Shown: piece after piece, positions 16,496 through 25,190 of the stretch
Numbering within the stretch: the first letter of the stretch is position 1
Layout: every line of letters starts with the position of its first letter
Origin: Halobacillus campisalis
GTDB taxonomy: Bacteria; Bacillota; Bacilli; Bacillales; Halobacillaceae
Length of the DNA: 64,000 bases
Assembly: GCF_030345335.1 (NCBI RefSeq)
Contig: NZ_JAPVRC010000002.1
Coordinates: 496,001-560,000 of the forward strand
Direction of reading: 5' to 3'
Made by a program: the position numbers and the translations under genes
Notes under the pieces: model-generated
What the model was told of the DNA's origin: nothing
Databases searched by the model: none
The model's input: only the letters and a program-made list of their open reading frames with translations

Positions 16496-17182
16496 GTGAT
16501 AAAACCAAAAATTTTAGTAGTAGAAGATGACGTGAAAATCTCCAATCTTATTAAAATTTATTTAGAAAAAAATAGTTATAATGTGGTTCAGGCCTATGAT
16601 GGCGAGGAAGCGAAACATGTTTATGAGCAGCATTCTCCTTGTTTGATTATTTTGGATTTAATGCTGCCGAAAGTCAGTGGAGAAGAATTTTGTCAATGGG
16701 TGAAAAAAGGACAGTCAGATGACCCGTCTCTCATTATGCTCTCTGCTAAAGCGAGAACGGACGATAAAATTAGCGGTCTGAGACTGGGGGCAGATGACTA
16801 CATGACGAAACCATTCAGCCCGGAGGAACTGGTGGCACATGTGGAGGCAGTTTTAAGGCGAACAGGTCACTTCTGCCAAAAAATTGCGGTAGAGGGACTG
16901 GTGATTAAGCCTCGTAAAGGTGAAGTCCTGCTTAATGGCGAGCTAATTGAATTAACTAACTATGAGTTTAACTTGCTTTATTTTTTAATGGAAAATCCTG
17001 ACCAAGTTTTTACGAGAGAACAGCTGGTAAACCAGATCCACCCTTATGGAGATGCGGATATTATGTCCCGTACAATTGATGCTCATATAAAAAAGCTTCG
17101 TAGAAAGATAGAGGAAGATTCATCCCGTCCTGTGCGAATTGTCACAGTTAGAGGAATGGGGTATAAATTTCATGGAGCTTAA
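16496..17182 (+). CDS. OmpR-family response regulator
   Basis: The protein is 228 residues long. The receiver domain has acidic pocket residues VVEDD, the phosphoacceptor Asp54 in LDLMLPK and Lys105 in MTKPF. A winged-helix DNA-binding domain follows (about 130-225) with RTIDAHIKKLRRKI and a final GMGYKF. It is encoded just after the TlpA/ResA gene and overlaps the histidine kinase. The start is GTG at 16496, with GGAG about 11 bases upstream; a nearby ATG at 16492 is out of frame. It probably controls its own operon or envelope redox genes. Confidence 0.9.
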   Translation: MIKPKILVVEDDVKISNLIKIYLEKNSYNVVQAYDGEEAKHVYEQHSPCLIILDLMLPKVSGEEFCQWVKKGQSDDPSLIMLSAKARTDDKISGLRLGADDYMTKPFSPEELVAHVEAVLRRTGHFCQKIAVEGLVIKPRKGEVLLNGELIELTNYEFNLLYFLMENPDQVFTREQLVNQIHPYGDADIMSRTIDAHIKKLRRKIEEDSSRPVRIVTVRGMGYKFHGA

Positions 17183-18257
17183 TAAATTTTTACCTTCAAG
17201 GTTATGGATGAAACTGACGATTATTAATGTTTCACTTCTCATCCTGCTTGTATTATTTACAGGTTTGATCATTTACGACACTGCCTGCTATTTGGCTTCT
17301 AATTTAGTGGGAATGGGAAGTCAAACTCAGTTTTCCTTTAATTCCTCTCTTTTATCTTTCTCTCTATTAGTTAGTGTTATTGTAATTTTATTCGGTGGTG
17401 TGCTATATGCCGTCATTACGAAGAGGATGTTAAGGCCTGTTAAAGAACTGACTCATGCAATGGAATTATTTAAATCCGGCCATTACCCTAAGCCGATTTC
17501 CCCTAAGTCTCATGATGAAATAAGCGAGTTAGTTCAGCATTTTAATCATTTAATTGTATTACTTCAAGAACAAGAGAAGAATAGGAACCAAATGTTAAGT
17601 GATTTGTCCCATGAATTAAGAACTCCCCTGTCTAATTTGCGTGGATATTTAGAAGCTCTGGAAAAAGGTGTTCTGGCTGGTGATAGAGATATTTATAAGT
17701 CATTAGCAGAAGAGACAGAAAGAGTGACTGGTTTAGTTCAACAATTAGATACCGTAAAAGAATGGGACAGATCCTCCACTGATAGAGTGTTTTCAAAGGA
17801 AAGTGTTCAAGTAGATGAGCTTGTGAACCAGGTTATCCGACTATTTGAATTGGAATTCGAACGAGTGAAAATTCAAATAGATACAAACTTGGAAGAAAAA
17901 GAAATGATGATTCATAGAGAAGGGATTCAACAAGTGTTGACGAACCTTTTAAATAACATGATTGAGTATCGTAGTGAGGACACTTCACTGATTCAAATAA
18001 ACGGTCAGCTTCAGGAAGGTTATTACTATATATCAATTGCAGGGAAAGGCCAGTATATTCCGGTAGAAAACAAAGAAAAAGTATTTGAGAGGCTTTATAG
18101 AGTTGACCCTTCACGAAGCAGAGTTATTGGTGGATCAGGTCTAGGATTATCTATAAGTAAAGAGATTATTGAGCATCATGGCGGTGAAATCTGGTTGGAA
18201 ACAGACGGATACAATCACATTTTTCATTTGACTATTCCTACTAATAGTGGACTTTAG
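17172..18257 (+). CDS. Sensor histidine kinase with altered ATP-lid motif
   Basis: The kinase has about 361 residues and two membrane helices (about 14-38 and 60-82) flanking a short outside loop of some 20-25 residues. A HAMP linker (83-135), a HisKA domain with the phosphorylated His147 in SDLSHELRTP, and an HATPase domain follow. The N-box region (TNLLNNMIEY) and G2 box (GGSGLGLSISK) are present. The G1 box, normally D-x-G-x-G, reads GKGQYIP at 291-297, so the adenine-binding aspartate and second glycine are missing. The ATG at 17172 overlaps the regulator gene; an in-frame TTG at 17139 is less likely. The signal is probably envelope redox state, by context. Confidence 0.85.
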   Translation: MELNKFLPSRLWMKLTIINVSLLILLVLFTGLIIYDTACYLASNLVGMGSQTQFSFNSSLLSFSLLVSVIVILFGGVLYAVITKRMLRPVKELTHAMELFKSGHYPKPISPKSHDEISELVQHFNHLIVLLQEQEKNRNQMLSDLSHELRTPLSNLRGYLEALEKGVLAGDRDIYKSLAEETERVTGLVQQLDTVKEWDRSSTDRVFSKESVQVDELVNQVIRLFELEFERVKIQIDTNLEEKEMMIHREGIQQVLTNLLNNMIEYRSEDTSLIQINGQLQEGYYYISIAGKGQYIPVENKEKVFERLYRVDPSRSRVIGGSGLGLSISKEIIEHHGGEIWLETDGYNHIFHLTIPTNSGL

Positions 18258-18285
18258 AAATTTTTTCTAAGTCCGCTATTTTTTA
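18243..18285 (+). terminator. Terminator of the redox two-component operon
   Basis: AATAGTGGACTTTAG (18243-18257) pairs with CTAAGTCCGCTATT (18267-18280), followed by T. The stem includes the kinase stop codon. Confidence 0.85.
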
Positions 18286-18520
18286 TCATGTCATCTTCAG
18301 TTTGTCCCCTTCCATTTTAGGGTAATAGATATTATTGGTAATAATACAGGATTTTTGTCGTATATGCTTTTATGCTTTGGTTTGATAATTTAGAAAAGCA
18401 CCCTTCACTTTTAAGACAGACCACGCAGATTTGGCAGAATTTTCAGACGTATATCATCTTTAAGTCAGACATATAAGATGTATAGAGCTTCAAAAAATAA
18501 CAAGTTAAGGAGGCAGATAT

Positions 18521-19762
18521 ATGAATTTAACAGTTAAAATATTCATAGGTTTGATTTTAGGTTTAGTTGTTGGTTTAACCCTGAATTTAACAGCACCGGA
18601 TTTATTCGATACTTTGAATACTTACTTATTTGATCCATTAGGTACCATATTTCTTAATTTAATAAAAATGCTAGTCGTTCCGATTGTGTTTTTATCTATT
18701 GCACTTGGTACAGCTTCATTAGGAGATCCGAAAAAGCTTGGACGAATCGGCGGAAAAACAATCGCTTTTTTCCTGGTTTCTACAACAGTAGCCATTACCA
18801 TCGCGTTAGTTCTTGCTTTCGTTTTTGAACCAGGTAATGCTAACATCGACCCTTCCGGAGCAAATTATGAGCAAGAGAGCGAATCGCCGGGAGTAGTAGA
18901 AACATTTACAAATATTATCCCTGCTAATCCTATGCAATCTATGGTTGAAGAGAATATGCTTCAAATCATCACGTTTGCACTATTAATAGGTTTGGCTCTA
19001 GCTATGCTGGGCAACAAAACTTCTGGAGTATATAGTCTTTTAGAACAAGGTAACGAAATTATGATGTGGCTTGTGAACCTCATTATGCGTTTCGCACCAT
19101 ATGGGGCATTTGGTTTGCTGGCTTCTGCAGTTGGTGAAATGGGAATTGACGGCGTCCGAGCCATGTTTGCTTATATGGCCATTGTTATTGTCGGTCTGCT
19201 CTTACATGGGATGATTTTCTACAGTTCGATAATATACTTCATTGGGAAAATGAACCCTATCCATTTTGTTAAGAATTTCTTCCCGGCTATGACAGTTGCA
19301 TTCAGTACTTCCAGCAGTACCGCTACGCTGCCTATATCGATGAAGACGGCACAGGAAAGGCTGAATATTTCTAAGCCAGTCAGCAGCTTCGTACAGCCTT
19401 TAGGTGCTACGATCAATATGGATGGAACTGCGATTATGCAGGGTGTAGCAACCCTGTTTATAGCACAGGTATACAACACAGACTTGTCATTCGGTCAACT
19501 AGTTATGGTTGTATTGACGGCAGTATTGGCGAGTATCGGAACAGCTGGTGTGCCAGGTGTAGGACTTATCATGCTGGCAATGGTGCTCACCCAAGTGAGC
19601 CTTCCGGTTGAAGGGATAGCGCTAATTCTCGGTATTGACAGGGTACTTGATATGGCACGTACAGCCCTTAATATTACAGGGGATGCAGCTTGCGCCCTTG
19701 CTATAGACCAGTCTGAGAATAAAGATAATGAAAAGCATAAACCTACAGAAGAACCAGTATAA
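18521..19762 (+). CDS. Dicarboxylate/amino-acid:cation symporter (DAACS)
   Basis: The 413-residue transporter is of the GltP/DctA/EAAT family and imports glutamate, aspartate or C4-dicarboxylates with sodium or protons. It has about eight membrane helices and the two hallmark re-entrant elements. These are the serine-rich STSSSTATLP (about 265-274) and the NMDGTAIMQG motif (about 305-314). The late IDRVLDMARTALNITGD segment contains the substrate-binding Asp/Arg/Asn positions. Length and motifs are complete. It stands alone, with a ribosome site AAGGAGG nine bases before the ATG. Substrate is not resolved; a conserved Arg in the last motif favours acidic amino acids. Confidence 0.88.
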   Translation: MNLTVKIFIGLILGLVVGLTLNLTAPDLFDTLNTYLFDPLGTIFLNLIKMLVVPIVFLSIALGTASLGDPKKLGRIGGKTIAFFLVSTTVAITIALVLAFVFEPGNANIDPSGANYEQESESPGVVETFTNIIPANPMQSMVEENMLQIITFALLIGLALAMLGNKTSGVYSLLEQGNEIMMWLVNLIMRFAPYGAFGLLASAVGEMGIDGVRAMFAYMAIVIVGLLLHGMIFYSSIIYFIGKMNPIHFVKNFFPAMTVAFSTSSSTATLPISMKTAQERLNISKPVSSFVQPLGATINMDGTAIMQGVATLFIAQVYNTDLSFGQLVMVVLTAVLASIGTAGVPGVGLIMLAMVLTQVSLPVEGIALILGIDRVLDMARTALNITGDAACALAIDQSENKDNEKHKPTEEPV

Positions 19763-19766
19763 TGGA

Positions 19767-19797
19767 AAAGAGCATACTCCTGGAGTATGCTCTTTTT
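19767..19797 (+). terminator. Rho-independent terminator
   Basis: AAAGAGCATACTC (19767-19779) and GAGTATGCTCTTT (19783-19795) form a 13-bp stem followed by T. Confidence 0.92.
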
Positions 19798-19858
19798 ATT
19801 GTTTGAAATTCTGCTTCAAGGGAAAAGGTAATATATTACATGATTGGGAGAGGATTAC

Positions 19859-20590
19859 TTGTCACGTTCAAATCATCTGTACACAAAAGAAGACATGGTC
19901 AACACCAAAGTTGTGCCGTCCTGGGTCAAGAGAGAATACGAAACTTTCCGAGATGTAGTAACTGACAAAACCTTCCCCTGTTATTTCGGTATGTCAGGGG
20001 AAAAAAGAGGAGAGTTGCGCTACTCTTACATAACTCATGAGGACTGGAGTCATCTTCCGCAAACGATTGAATCATTCATAAGATTATTCGATAACCAGAA
20101 ACGAATGATCCGCCATGGTTTCTTTTTGTTTGTAGAGCCAGAGAAGGAAGAAAAGTCTATATCTTATTATAGAAAGTACTTTTGGGAGATCCTTCAGTAT
20201 TTACACAATAAAGATTCTAAACCTTGGCCAAAAGATTACCCGACAGATCCTGACCACCACTTGTGGGCTTTTTCATTCGCCGAAGAGCCATTTTTTACTT
20301 TTGGCAATGCCCCTGCGTATAAACAAAGAAAAACGAGAGATTTAGGAAAAAGCCTTGTTTTGGGGTTTCAGCCTAGACGGATATTTGAAGGCCTGGAAGG
20401 GACATCAAAAGGAGGGGTCATGTCTAGAGAAAAGGTTCGTGAGCGGGTAGAAAAGTGGGATCAGCTTCCGAAACATCCTAACATCAGCCATTACGGGGAC
20501 CCTGAGCATAGAGAGTGGAAGCAATATTTTATAGGTGATGATGTAGAACCTATTCATGGAAAGTGCCCATTTGAACACAGGAAGAGCTAG
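19859..20590 (+). CDS. YqcI/YcgG-family protein
   Basis: The protein of about 243 residues resembles the YqcI/YcgG family of Bacillus, whose function is not established. Visible family segments are PSWVKREYETFR near 20-31, FPCYFG near 40, HEDWSHLP near 63 and PDHHLWAFSFAEEPFF near 135-150. FGNAPAY and GDDVEPIHGKCPFEH follow near the end. It has no signal peptide and no membrane segment. The TTG at 19859 follows GGGAGAGG by about five bases and is preferred to a TTG at 19844 that lies before that site. It is monocistronic and ends in a shared terminator with the convergent transporter gene. Confidence 0.8.
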   Translation: MSRSNHLYTKEDMVNTKVVPSWVKREYETFRDVVTDKTFPCYFGMSGEKRGELRYSYITHEDWSHLPQTIESFIRLFDNQKRMIRHGFFLFVEPEKEEKSISYYRKYFWEILQYLHNKDSKPWPKDYPTDPDHHLWAFSFAEEPFFTFGNAPAYKQRKTRDLGKSLVLGFQPRRIFEGLEGTSKGGVMSREKVRERVEKWDQLPKHPNISHYGDPEHREWKQYFIGDDVEPIHGKCPFEHRKS

Positions 20591-20612
20591 GAGGATCTCC
20601 TAGCTCTTTTTT
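20582..20612. terminator. Bidirectional terminator
   Basis: AAGAGCTAGGAG (20582-20593) and CTCCTAGCTCTT (20597-20608) form a 12-bp stem, with T on the plus strand. It lies between convergent genes and overlaps the upstream stop codon. Confidence 0.88.
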
Positions 20613-21573
20613 ATGAAGCTTTATGAATACTGGATGATGAGCTTTCTTTATTTTTCTGTTTCCGGTAAATCGTTGCAATGAGCGGACCGGAAATATTGTG
20701 CCAGACACTGAAAATAGCACTTGGTACCGCGGCTAAAGGACTGAAATGCACAGCAGCTAACGAAGCCCCTAGTCCGGAATTCTGCATGCCGACTTCGATA
20801 GACACAGCTCTTTTCTTTGAGGCATCCATTCCGAACATTTTTCCAAGTCCATACCCCATAACATATCCCAGCAGGTTATGAAGGACGACAATGGCGAAAA
20901 TGATTAACCCAGTTTCTACGATTTGCTGCTGATTTGCACTTATAACCGCAGCTACAATAGCGACTATGGCAATTACAGATATGAGGGGAACCGATTTGAT
21001 TCCCGCTTCTACTTTTGTACCGAGAATCCCTCTAACAATCAGCCCTAAGATGATGGGAAGCAACACTACGTTTACAATGGAAAGAAACATATCTGATGCT
21101 GAGACAGGCAGCCATTGGCTTGCGAATAAGAGCATTAAAGCCGGAGTTAAAATAGGTGCAAGCAATGTTGATACCGATGTTATAGCAACCGAGAGGGCTG
21201 TGTCCCCTTTCGATAAATAAGTCATTACATTGGATGCTGTGCCACCTGGACAACATCCTACTAATATTACACCAACAGCTACCTCAGGTGAAACAGGAAG
21301 AATAGTGACAAGTAAAAAAGCAAGGAGAGGCATTAGCAAAAATTGTGCGCCTACGCCTACCGCGACATCTAAGGGCCTTTGAAAAACCGCTTTGAAGTCA
21401 CTTTTTGTCAGGGTAAGTCCCATCCCAAACATGATAATTCCTAGCAATGGAACTATGTAAGGTGCAATCCAGGTAAAACCTTCAGGAAATATAAATGCCA
21501 ATATAGCGGCTGATAATACCCATACAGCAAAGGTGCTGCCTACGAAACTACTGATTTTGTCTAACGTTTTCAT
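20611..21573 (-). CDS. Bile acid:sodium symporter (BASS) family transporter
   Basis: This membrane transporter of about 320 residues has ten hydrophobic segments and is of the BASS/YocS family. Members in bacteria move organic anions such as pantoate or keto acids with sodium, so the family name does not mean bile acids here. Typical segments are GMGLTLTKSDF near 50, the GCCPGGTASNVMTYLSKGD element near 109-127, and VSIEVGMQNSGLGASLAAVHF near 259-279, which are the two crossover helices. The start at 21573 follows GGAGG by eight bases; an ATG five codons upstream overlaps that site. Confidence 0.87.
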   Translation of the reverse strand: MKTLDKISSFVGSTFAVWVLSAAILAFIFPEGFTWIAPYIVPLLGIIMFGMGLTLTKSDFKAVFQRPLDVAVGVGAQFLLMPLLAFLLVTILPVSPEVAVGVILVGCCPGGTASNVMTYLSKGDTALSVAITSVSTLLAPILTPALMLLFASQWLPVSASDMFLSIVNVVLLPIILGLIVRGILGTKVEAGIKSVPLISVIAIVAIVAAVISANQQQIVETGLIIFAIVVLHNLLGYVMGYGLGKMFGMDASKKRAVSIEVGMQNSGLGASLAAVHFSPLAAVPSAIFSVWHNISGPLIATIYRKQKNKESSSSSIHKAS

Positions 21574-21737
21574 ACTACTGACCTCCAAATAAAAGATAAT
21601 GTCAGATTATACGCTATTTTCAGACAAAATAAATCATTTTTTATATAGAAAAAAAGGGATAGAAGTTATTAAGATTTAAGATGTTTATATTTATTTTTAG
21701 CTGTAATCATGAGAAAATTCAAAGTGGAGGGGATGAA

Positions 21738-22007
21738 ATGAACGAGAGACAAAAACTTTTGAATGAGCGCTGGAGACAGACACGTGAGATGGGAAAAATG
21801 AAATACGTGGCTTACTTCGGAGTATTAGCTTACGGGCTAATATTTTTCCTGTTTTCTTTAATGATGGATGTGTTTTTTGGAGAAGGTATAACTAGTGCCA
21901 TCATCTTTGAAAAAGCAATGATTGCCGTTATAGGTGGAATATTCTTTGGATTGATCACTTGGTGGATCAATGAAAGAAGATACCAAAAATATAATCAGGG
22001 TCATTAA
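21738..22007 (+). CDS. Small two-helix membrane protein
   Basis: The family is not recognised. The 89-residue protein has a charged N-terminus (MNERQKLLNERWRQ), two membrane helices (about 24-48 and 58-78) and a basic tail. The ATG at 21738 follows GGAGGGG at the right distance; a longer in-frame start at 21681 has no site. It is followed directly by a strong terminator, so it is a real single-gene unit. Confidence 0.65.
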   Translation: MNERQKLLNERWRQTREMGKMKYVAYFGVLAYGLIFFLFSLMMDVFFGEGITSAIIFEKAMIAVIGGIFFGLITWWINERRYQKYNQGH

Positions 22008-22046
22008 TATAAAACCAACTCACAAGTTCGTGAGTTGGTTTTATAT
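22008..22046 (+). terminator. Rho-independent terminator
   Basis: TAAAACCAACTCAC (22010-22023) and GTGAGTTGGTTTTA (22030-22043) form a 14-bp stem. Confidence 0.85.
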
Positions 22047-22190
22047 GTTCATCATCAAAGAAGCCCCCTAAAAAATCTCAAAATCACGAATTTATTAATT
22101 GGAGAGCTATTCTGTTAACCAGATTTTCATAACCAAACGATGTATACATAAATCAATCAATCCACAACATAGAGAAAGAAGGGGATATGA

Positions 22191-22472
22191 GTGATCAAAC
22201 GTTCATACATAATTCCGTTATTTTTGTTTTTTACTAATATGATTTTATTAGGGATATTACTGCTGGAAATCAGTGGCGTCCTTGCTCACACCTACGGCGG
22301 AGCAGGTTTTTTCGTGCCGTTTCTTTCTTTTTTATCATTTCAATTCATAAGAAGACAGCAGCGCAGACGAGCTTCTGTCAGCAGAGGATTAAGTATTCTA
22401 CAAGCCATTAATACATTCACATTTGTATTTCCTTTTATTGTATTCTTCATCTTTATCATTGGTTTTATATAA
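22191..22472 (+). CDS. Small membrane protein, unknown
   Basis: The 93-residue protein has three hydrophobic segments (about 5-27, 35-50 and 70-92), separated by a basic loop IRRQQRRRASVSRG. The start is GTG at 22191 with AAGAAGGGG six bases upstream. No family is recognised. The next gene, 100 bases downstream, also encodes an unrecognised membrane protein, so the two may be functionally linked. Confidence 0.6.
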   Translation: MIKRSYIIPLFLFFTNMILLGILLLEISGVLAHTYGGAGFFVPFLSFLSFQFIRRQQRRRASVSRGLSILQAINTFTFVFPFIVFFIFIIGFI

Positions 22473-22573
22473 GATATACTGAGTAAAACTTCCTTACGTA
22501 AAATAAGGGGGTTTTATTTATATGAAATATGAACTTATGGAATCAATCAAAATGGATGAAGGGAGGGATCACC

Positions 22574-23137
22574 ATGTCATATGCTGAAATTAAATTAATG
22601 AGAAAAAAGCAATTCCTGACGACGAACATCTTATTCTCCAGCATGATGGCAGCTTATTTTCTGTTTGTTTCTGTAGTTCCTTTAACTTTTCGGGTACTCT
22701 TTTTGTCTCTGGGCTGTTTATTTTTATTGCAGACTATCTATGGATATATTAAAAAGTCCAGCGGATCTCCTGTCCCCATTTTTAAAAAAGTCGAAGCCTA
22801 CGAAAAAGAGAAATTGGGAAAAGAATGGGATGTTCAGAAAAAAGTTGATTTGGGAGTAAACCTATTTTTAAGTGGTTTAATGTTCTTCCAAGCTTTTTTC
22901 ATAATGAGAGAAACTAATAGAGTGAACATAGACTATCAGATCATGGCAGTTCTATACATAGTTTTCTTACTTGTAGTCAATTTATCTTTATACTTCCATG
23001 TAAAAAAAGTAGATGGGGCTGAATTTGGGGATCTGCAGGGATACACGAAAAAGTCTAATATTTACGGAGCGCTATTGGGGATTTTATTAGCGATAGTGTT
23101 ATTTTTCTTACTGATTATGTATGTATTGGTATCGTAG
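22574..23137 (+). CDS. Four-to-five-helix membrane protein, unknown
   Basis: The protein of 187 residues has hydrophobic stretches at about 16-40, 45-60, 95-115, 122-142 and 163-185. A charged central loop KKVEAYEKEKLGKEWDVQKK separates the halves. The ATG at 22574 is chosen because GGAGGGATC lies about six bases upstream; an in-frame ATG at 22529 lacks a site. I do not recognise the family. It lies between another small membrane protein and a GNAT gene. Confidence 0.6.
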   Translation: MSYAEIKLMRKKQFLTTNILFSSMMAAYFLFVSVVPLTFRVLFLSLGCLFLLQTIYGYIKKSSGSPVPIFKKVEAYEKEKLGKEWDVQKKVDLGVNLFLSGLMFFQAFFIMRETNRVNIDYQIMAVLYIVFLLVVNLSLYFHVKKVDGAEFGDLQGYTKKSNIYGALLGILLAIVLFFLLIMYVLVS

Positions 23138-23178
23138 TTAAACTGCTCTAGTGGCAGTTGATAAGAGGGGGTCATGTG

Positions 23179-23604
23179 TTGAATATTAAAGAATTACATA
23201 ATGATGATGAACTTGAAGAGGCATTTCCCATCATGCGTCAGTTACGTCCTCAGCATGATTTGCTCAACTATTTGGATATCGTCAAAGATGCGAAAGAAAA
23301 TGATAACTACAGACTGTTCGCTTTATACGATCAGGGGGAAATTGCAGCCGTTATTGGTTTTAAGCCGATGATCACCTTATATTATGGTCGTTTTGTTTGG
23401 GTATGTGATTTAGTAACGGCTGAATACAAAAGATCAATGGGATATGGCGAGCGGCTTTTATCATTTGTTCATAAATGGGCCTCGGAAAATGAATACGAAG
23501 CTGTCGCTCTATCTTCAGGACTTCATCGCAGCGACGCCCATCGGTTTTACGAAGATAAAATGGACTATGAACGTGTAAGCTTTGTGTTTAAAAAGGAAAT
23601 TTAG
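23179..23604 (+). CDS. GNAT-family N-acetyltransferase
   Basis: This small GNAT enzyme of about 141 residues transfers an acetyl group from acetyl-CoA to an unknown amine. The acetyl-CoA-binding loop is seen as RSMGYGERLLSFVHKWA (about 91-107), preceded by the beta-4 strand VWVCDLVTAEYK. The C-terminal HRSDAHRFYEDKMDYERVS gives the usual motif B. The start is a TTG at 23179, seven bases after GAGGGGG; a GTG directly upstream is also possible. It runs into a HIT-family gene 15 bases later, so they are probably co-transcribed. Confidence 0.8.
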   Translation: MNIKELHNDDELEEAFPIMRQLRPQHDLLNYLDIVKDAKENDNYRLFALYDQGEIAAVIGFKPMITLYYGRFVWVCDLVTAEYKRSMGYGERLLSFVHKWASENEYEAVALSSGLHRSDAHRFYEDKMDYERVSFVFKKEI

Positions 23605-23619
23605 GCAGGAGGAGAGATT

Positions 23620-24030
23620 ATGGGAAAAGAAGAGTGTATGTTTTGCTCACTAGAACAAAATGGTGAGCAAGATATTATATTTGAAAATGATACGTGTTTG
23701 TACATACAAAAAGCATCTGAACAAAAAATCCTGGAAGGAAGCGGATTAATTATTCCAAAGGCTCATGTAAGTCAAGTCTTTTTATTATCTGAACAAGAGT
23801 GGAAGGATTCAAGAGAGTTATTGATCAAAGCGAAAGCATGGCTGGATGAAAAGTATGCACCTGACGGTTACAGCGTTGGATGGAACACAGGTGAAACTGG
23901 AGGCCAGACTATTCCTCATGCTCATTTGCATGTCATTCCTCGCTTTAAAGACGAGCCTTACGCAGGGCGTGGGATACGTTATTGGATTAAACAGCCAGAG
24001 AACAAAAGAACTTCTTTGAAAAATGAATAA
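23620..24030 (+). CDS. HIT-family nucleotide-binding protein
   Basis: The 136-residue member of the histidine-triad superfamily has the catalytic HIT motif HAHLHVIPR (about 101-109). An N-terminal CMFCSLE pair of cysteines could bind zinc, as in Fhit/Hint branches of Firmicutes. These enzymes hydrolyse nucleoside phosphoramidates or dinucleoside polyphosphates. The start ATG has a GGAGGAG site seven bases upstream. It follows a GNAT gene on the same strand and ends in an AT-rich hairpin. The natural substrate is unknown. Confidence 0.88.
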   Translation: MGKEECMFCSLEQNGEQDIIFENDTCLYIQKASEQKILEGSGLIIPKAHVSQVFLLSEQEWKDSRELLIKAKAWLDEKYAPDGYSVGWNTGETGGQTIPHAHLHVIPRFKDEPYAGRGIRYWIKQPENKRTSLKNE

Positions 24031-24046
24031 TTGTTCATTTTTCAAA
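24015..24046 (+). terminator. AT-rich hairpin, possible terminator
   Basis: TTTGAAAAATGAA (24015-24027) and TTCATTTTTCAAA (24034-24046) form a perfect 13-bp stem spanning the HIT stop codon. It is weak because it is AT-rich and has no long T tail. Confidence 0.45.
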
Positions 24047-24209
24047 CCTATCATCACTTTATCTCGTCTAAATAGATAAGGTTTATTTTCTTTTAGGTAA
24101 TTGGATATAAGTTCAATTTATTTCCTAATTATGCTAATATATCTTTGGGGAACAATTAGTAAACATGACCTAAGCAAATTCATATTTAATTAGAGGTGAC
24201 TAAAGCATA

Positions 24210-24644
24210 GTGAACTTTAAAGTAAAAATTGATATGGAATGTAAAGAAGAGTTCTCTAGTCCAATTTACGAGACAGGTCCACCTGAGAAGAGCAAAGGTC
24301 CTTACCTTTCGCCCAGGAATAATGCTGCTGTTCAGCCTATATGTTTAACGGTAACTGACGAAGAACAGTTAGGTATGGGGGGAATCACTTCTGAACTGTA
24401 CTGGAATTGGATTGAAATAAATGATTGCTGGGTATACGAAAAATATCGCGGGTATGGGATAAGGAGTCAACTGCTGCAAACCGTTGAAAAAATGGCTAGA
24501 AAACGCGGAGCAGACTATTCGATGCATACGACATTTGAACCCGGGACAAGAGATTTTTACGTGGAGAAAGGATACAAGGTGGTTGGCGAATTCAAAGAAT
24601 ACTTACCAGGTGTCAACTTTTATACTTTGAAAAAGTCATTATAG
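24210..24644 (+). CDS. GNAT-family N-acetyltransferase
   Basis: The protein is 144 residues long. The acetyl-CoA loop is seen as KYRGYGIRSQLLQTVEKMA (about 75-93), following a strand WIEINDCWVYE. A C-terminal FEPGTRDFYVEKGYKVVGEF matches motif B and the beta-6/7 strands of GNATs. The start is GTG at 24210 with GAGGTG about 11 bases upstream. The N-terminal 25 residues are polar and variable. The acceptor is unknown. A NUDIX gene follows 22 bases later. Confidence 0.75.
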   Translation: MNFKVKIDMECKEEFSSPIYETGPPEKSKGPYLSPRNNAAVQPICLTVTDEEQLGMGGITSELYWNWIEINDCWVYEKYRGYGIRSQLLQTVEKMARKRGADYSMHTTFEPGTRDFYVEKGYKVVGEFKEYLPGVNFYTLKKSL

Positions 24645-24666
24645 TTAAATAGAAAGGAAGATCAAT

Positions 24667-25128
24667 TTGGGATATGTAGAAGATCTAAGAAAATTAGTGG
24701 GAAAGCGTCCATTAATTCTTGTTGGATCTGTCGTTGTAATTGTAAACGAACAGGGAGATATTCTATTGCAGCAGCGTACATTTCCTAAAGAAGTATGGGG
24801 GTTGCCCGGCGGTCTAATGGAGCTTGGTGAAACGACAGAAGAAGCGGCTGAACGAGAAGTCTTCGAAGAAACGCGACTGCGAATCAATCAATTGAAATTA
24901 ATTAATATATATTCGGGGAAAGAATACTATACGGTAGCTGAAAACGGAGACGAATTTTATTCAGTGACGACAGCTTATTACACCGCTACGTATGAGGGTG
25001 AACTTATAGCAAATCAAGAAGAAGCTTATGATTGCAGATTTATTTCTGCCGATAACCTTCCCGATAAAATGATACGGAGCCATAAAAGAATTATTGAAGA
25101 TTACTTGAAAAATCACGTCGTAAAATGA
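24667..25128 (+). CDS. NUDIX hydrolase
   Basis: This 153-residue NUDIX enzyme hydrolyses nucleoside diphosphates linked to another moiety. The NUDIX box runs from GGLMELGE through REVFEE (about 44-67) and contains the REVFEE metal-binding core; the usual glycine after EET is an arginine. The N-terminal strand LVGSVVVIVNEQGDILLQQR is typical. The start is a TTG at 24667, with AGAAAGGAAG upstream. It ends in a strong terminator and may share a transcript with the preceding GNAT. The substrate is not predictable. Confidence 0.88.
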   Translation: MGYVEDLRKLVGKRPLILVGSVVVIVNEQGDILLQQRTFPKEVWGLPGGLMELGETTEEAAEREVFEETRLRINQLKLINIYSGKEYYTVAENGDEFYSVTTAYYTATYEGELIANQEEAYDCRFISADNLPDKMIRSHKRIIEDYLKNHVVK

Positions 25129-25137
25129 AACTTCACT

Positions 25138-25175
25138 AAAAAGGCAAGGTCTGCTGTTGCAGACCTTGCCTTTTT
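25138..25175 (+). terminator. Rho-independent terminator
   Basis: AAGGCAAGGTCTGC (25141-25154) and GCAGACCTTGCCTT (25159-25172) form a 14-bp stem with flanking A and T runs, so it may also serve the convergent Lrp gene. Confidence 0.92.
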
Positions 25176-25190
25176 GATGGGAAGAGGTAC

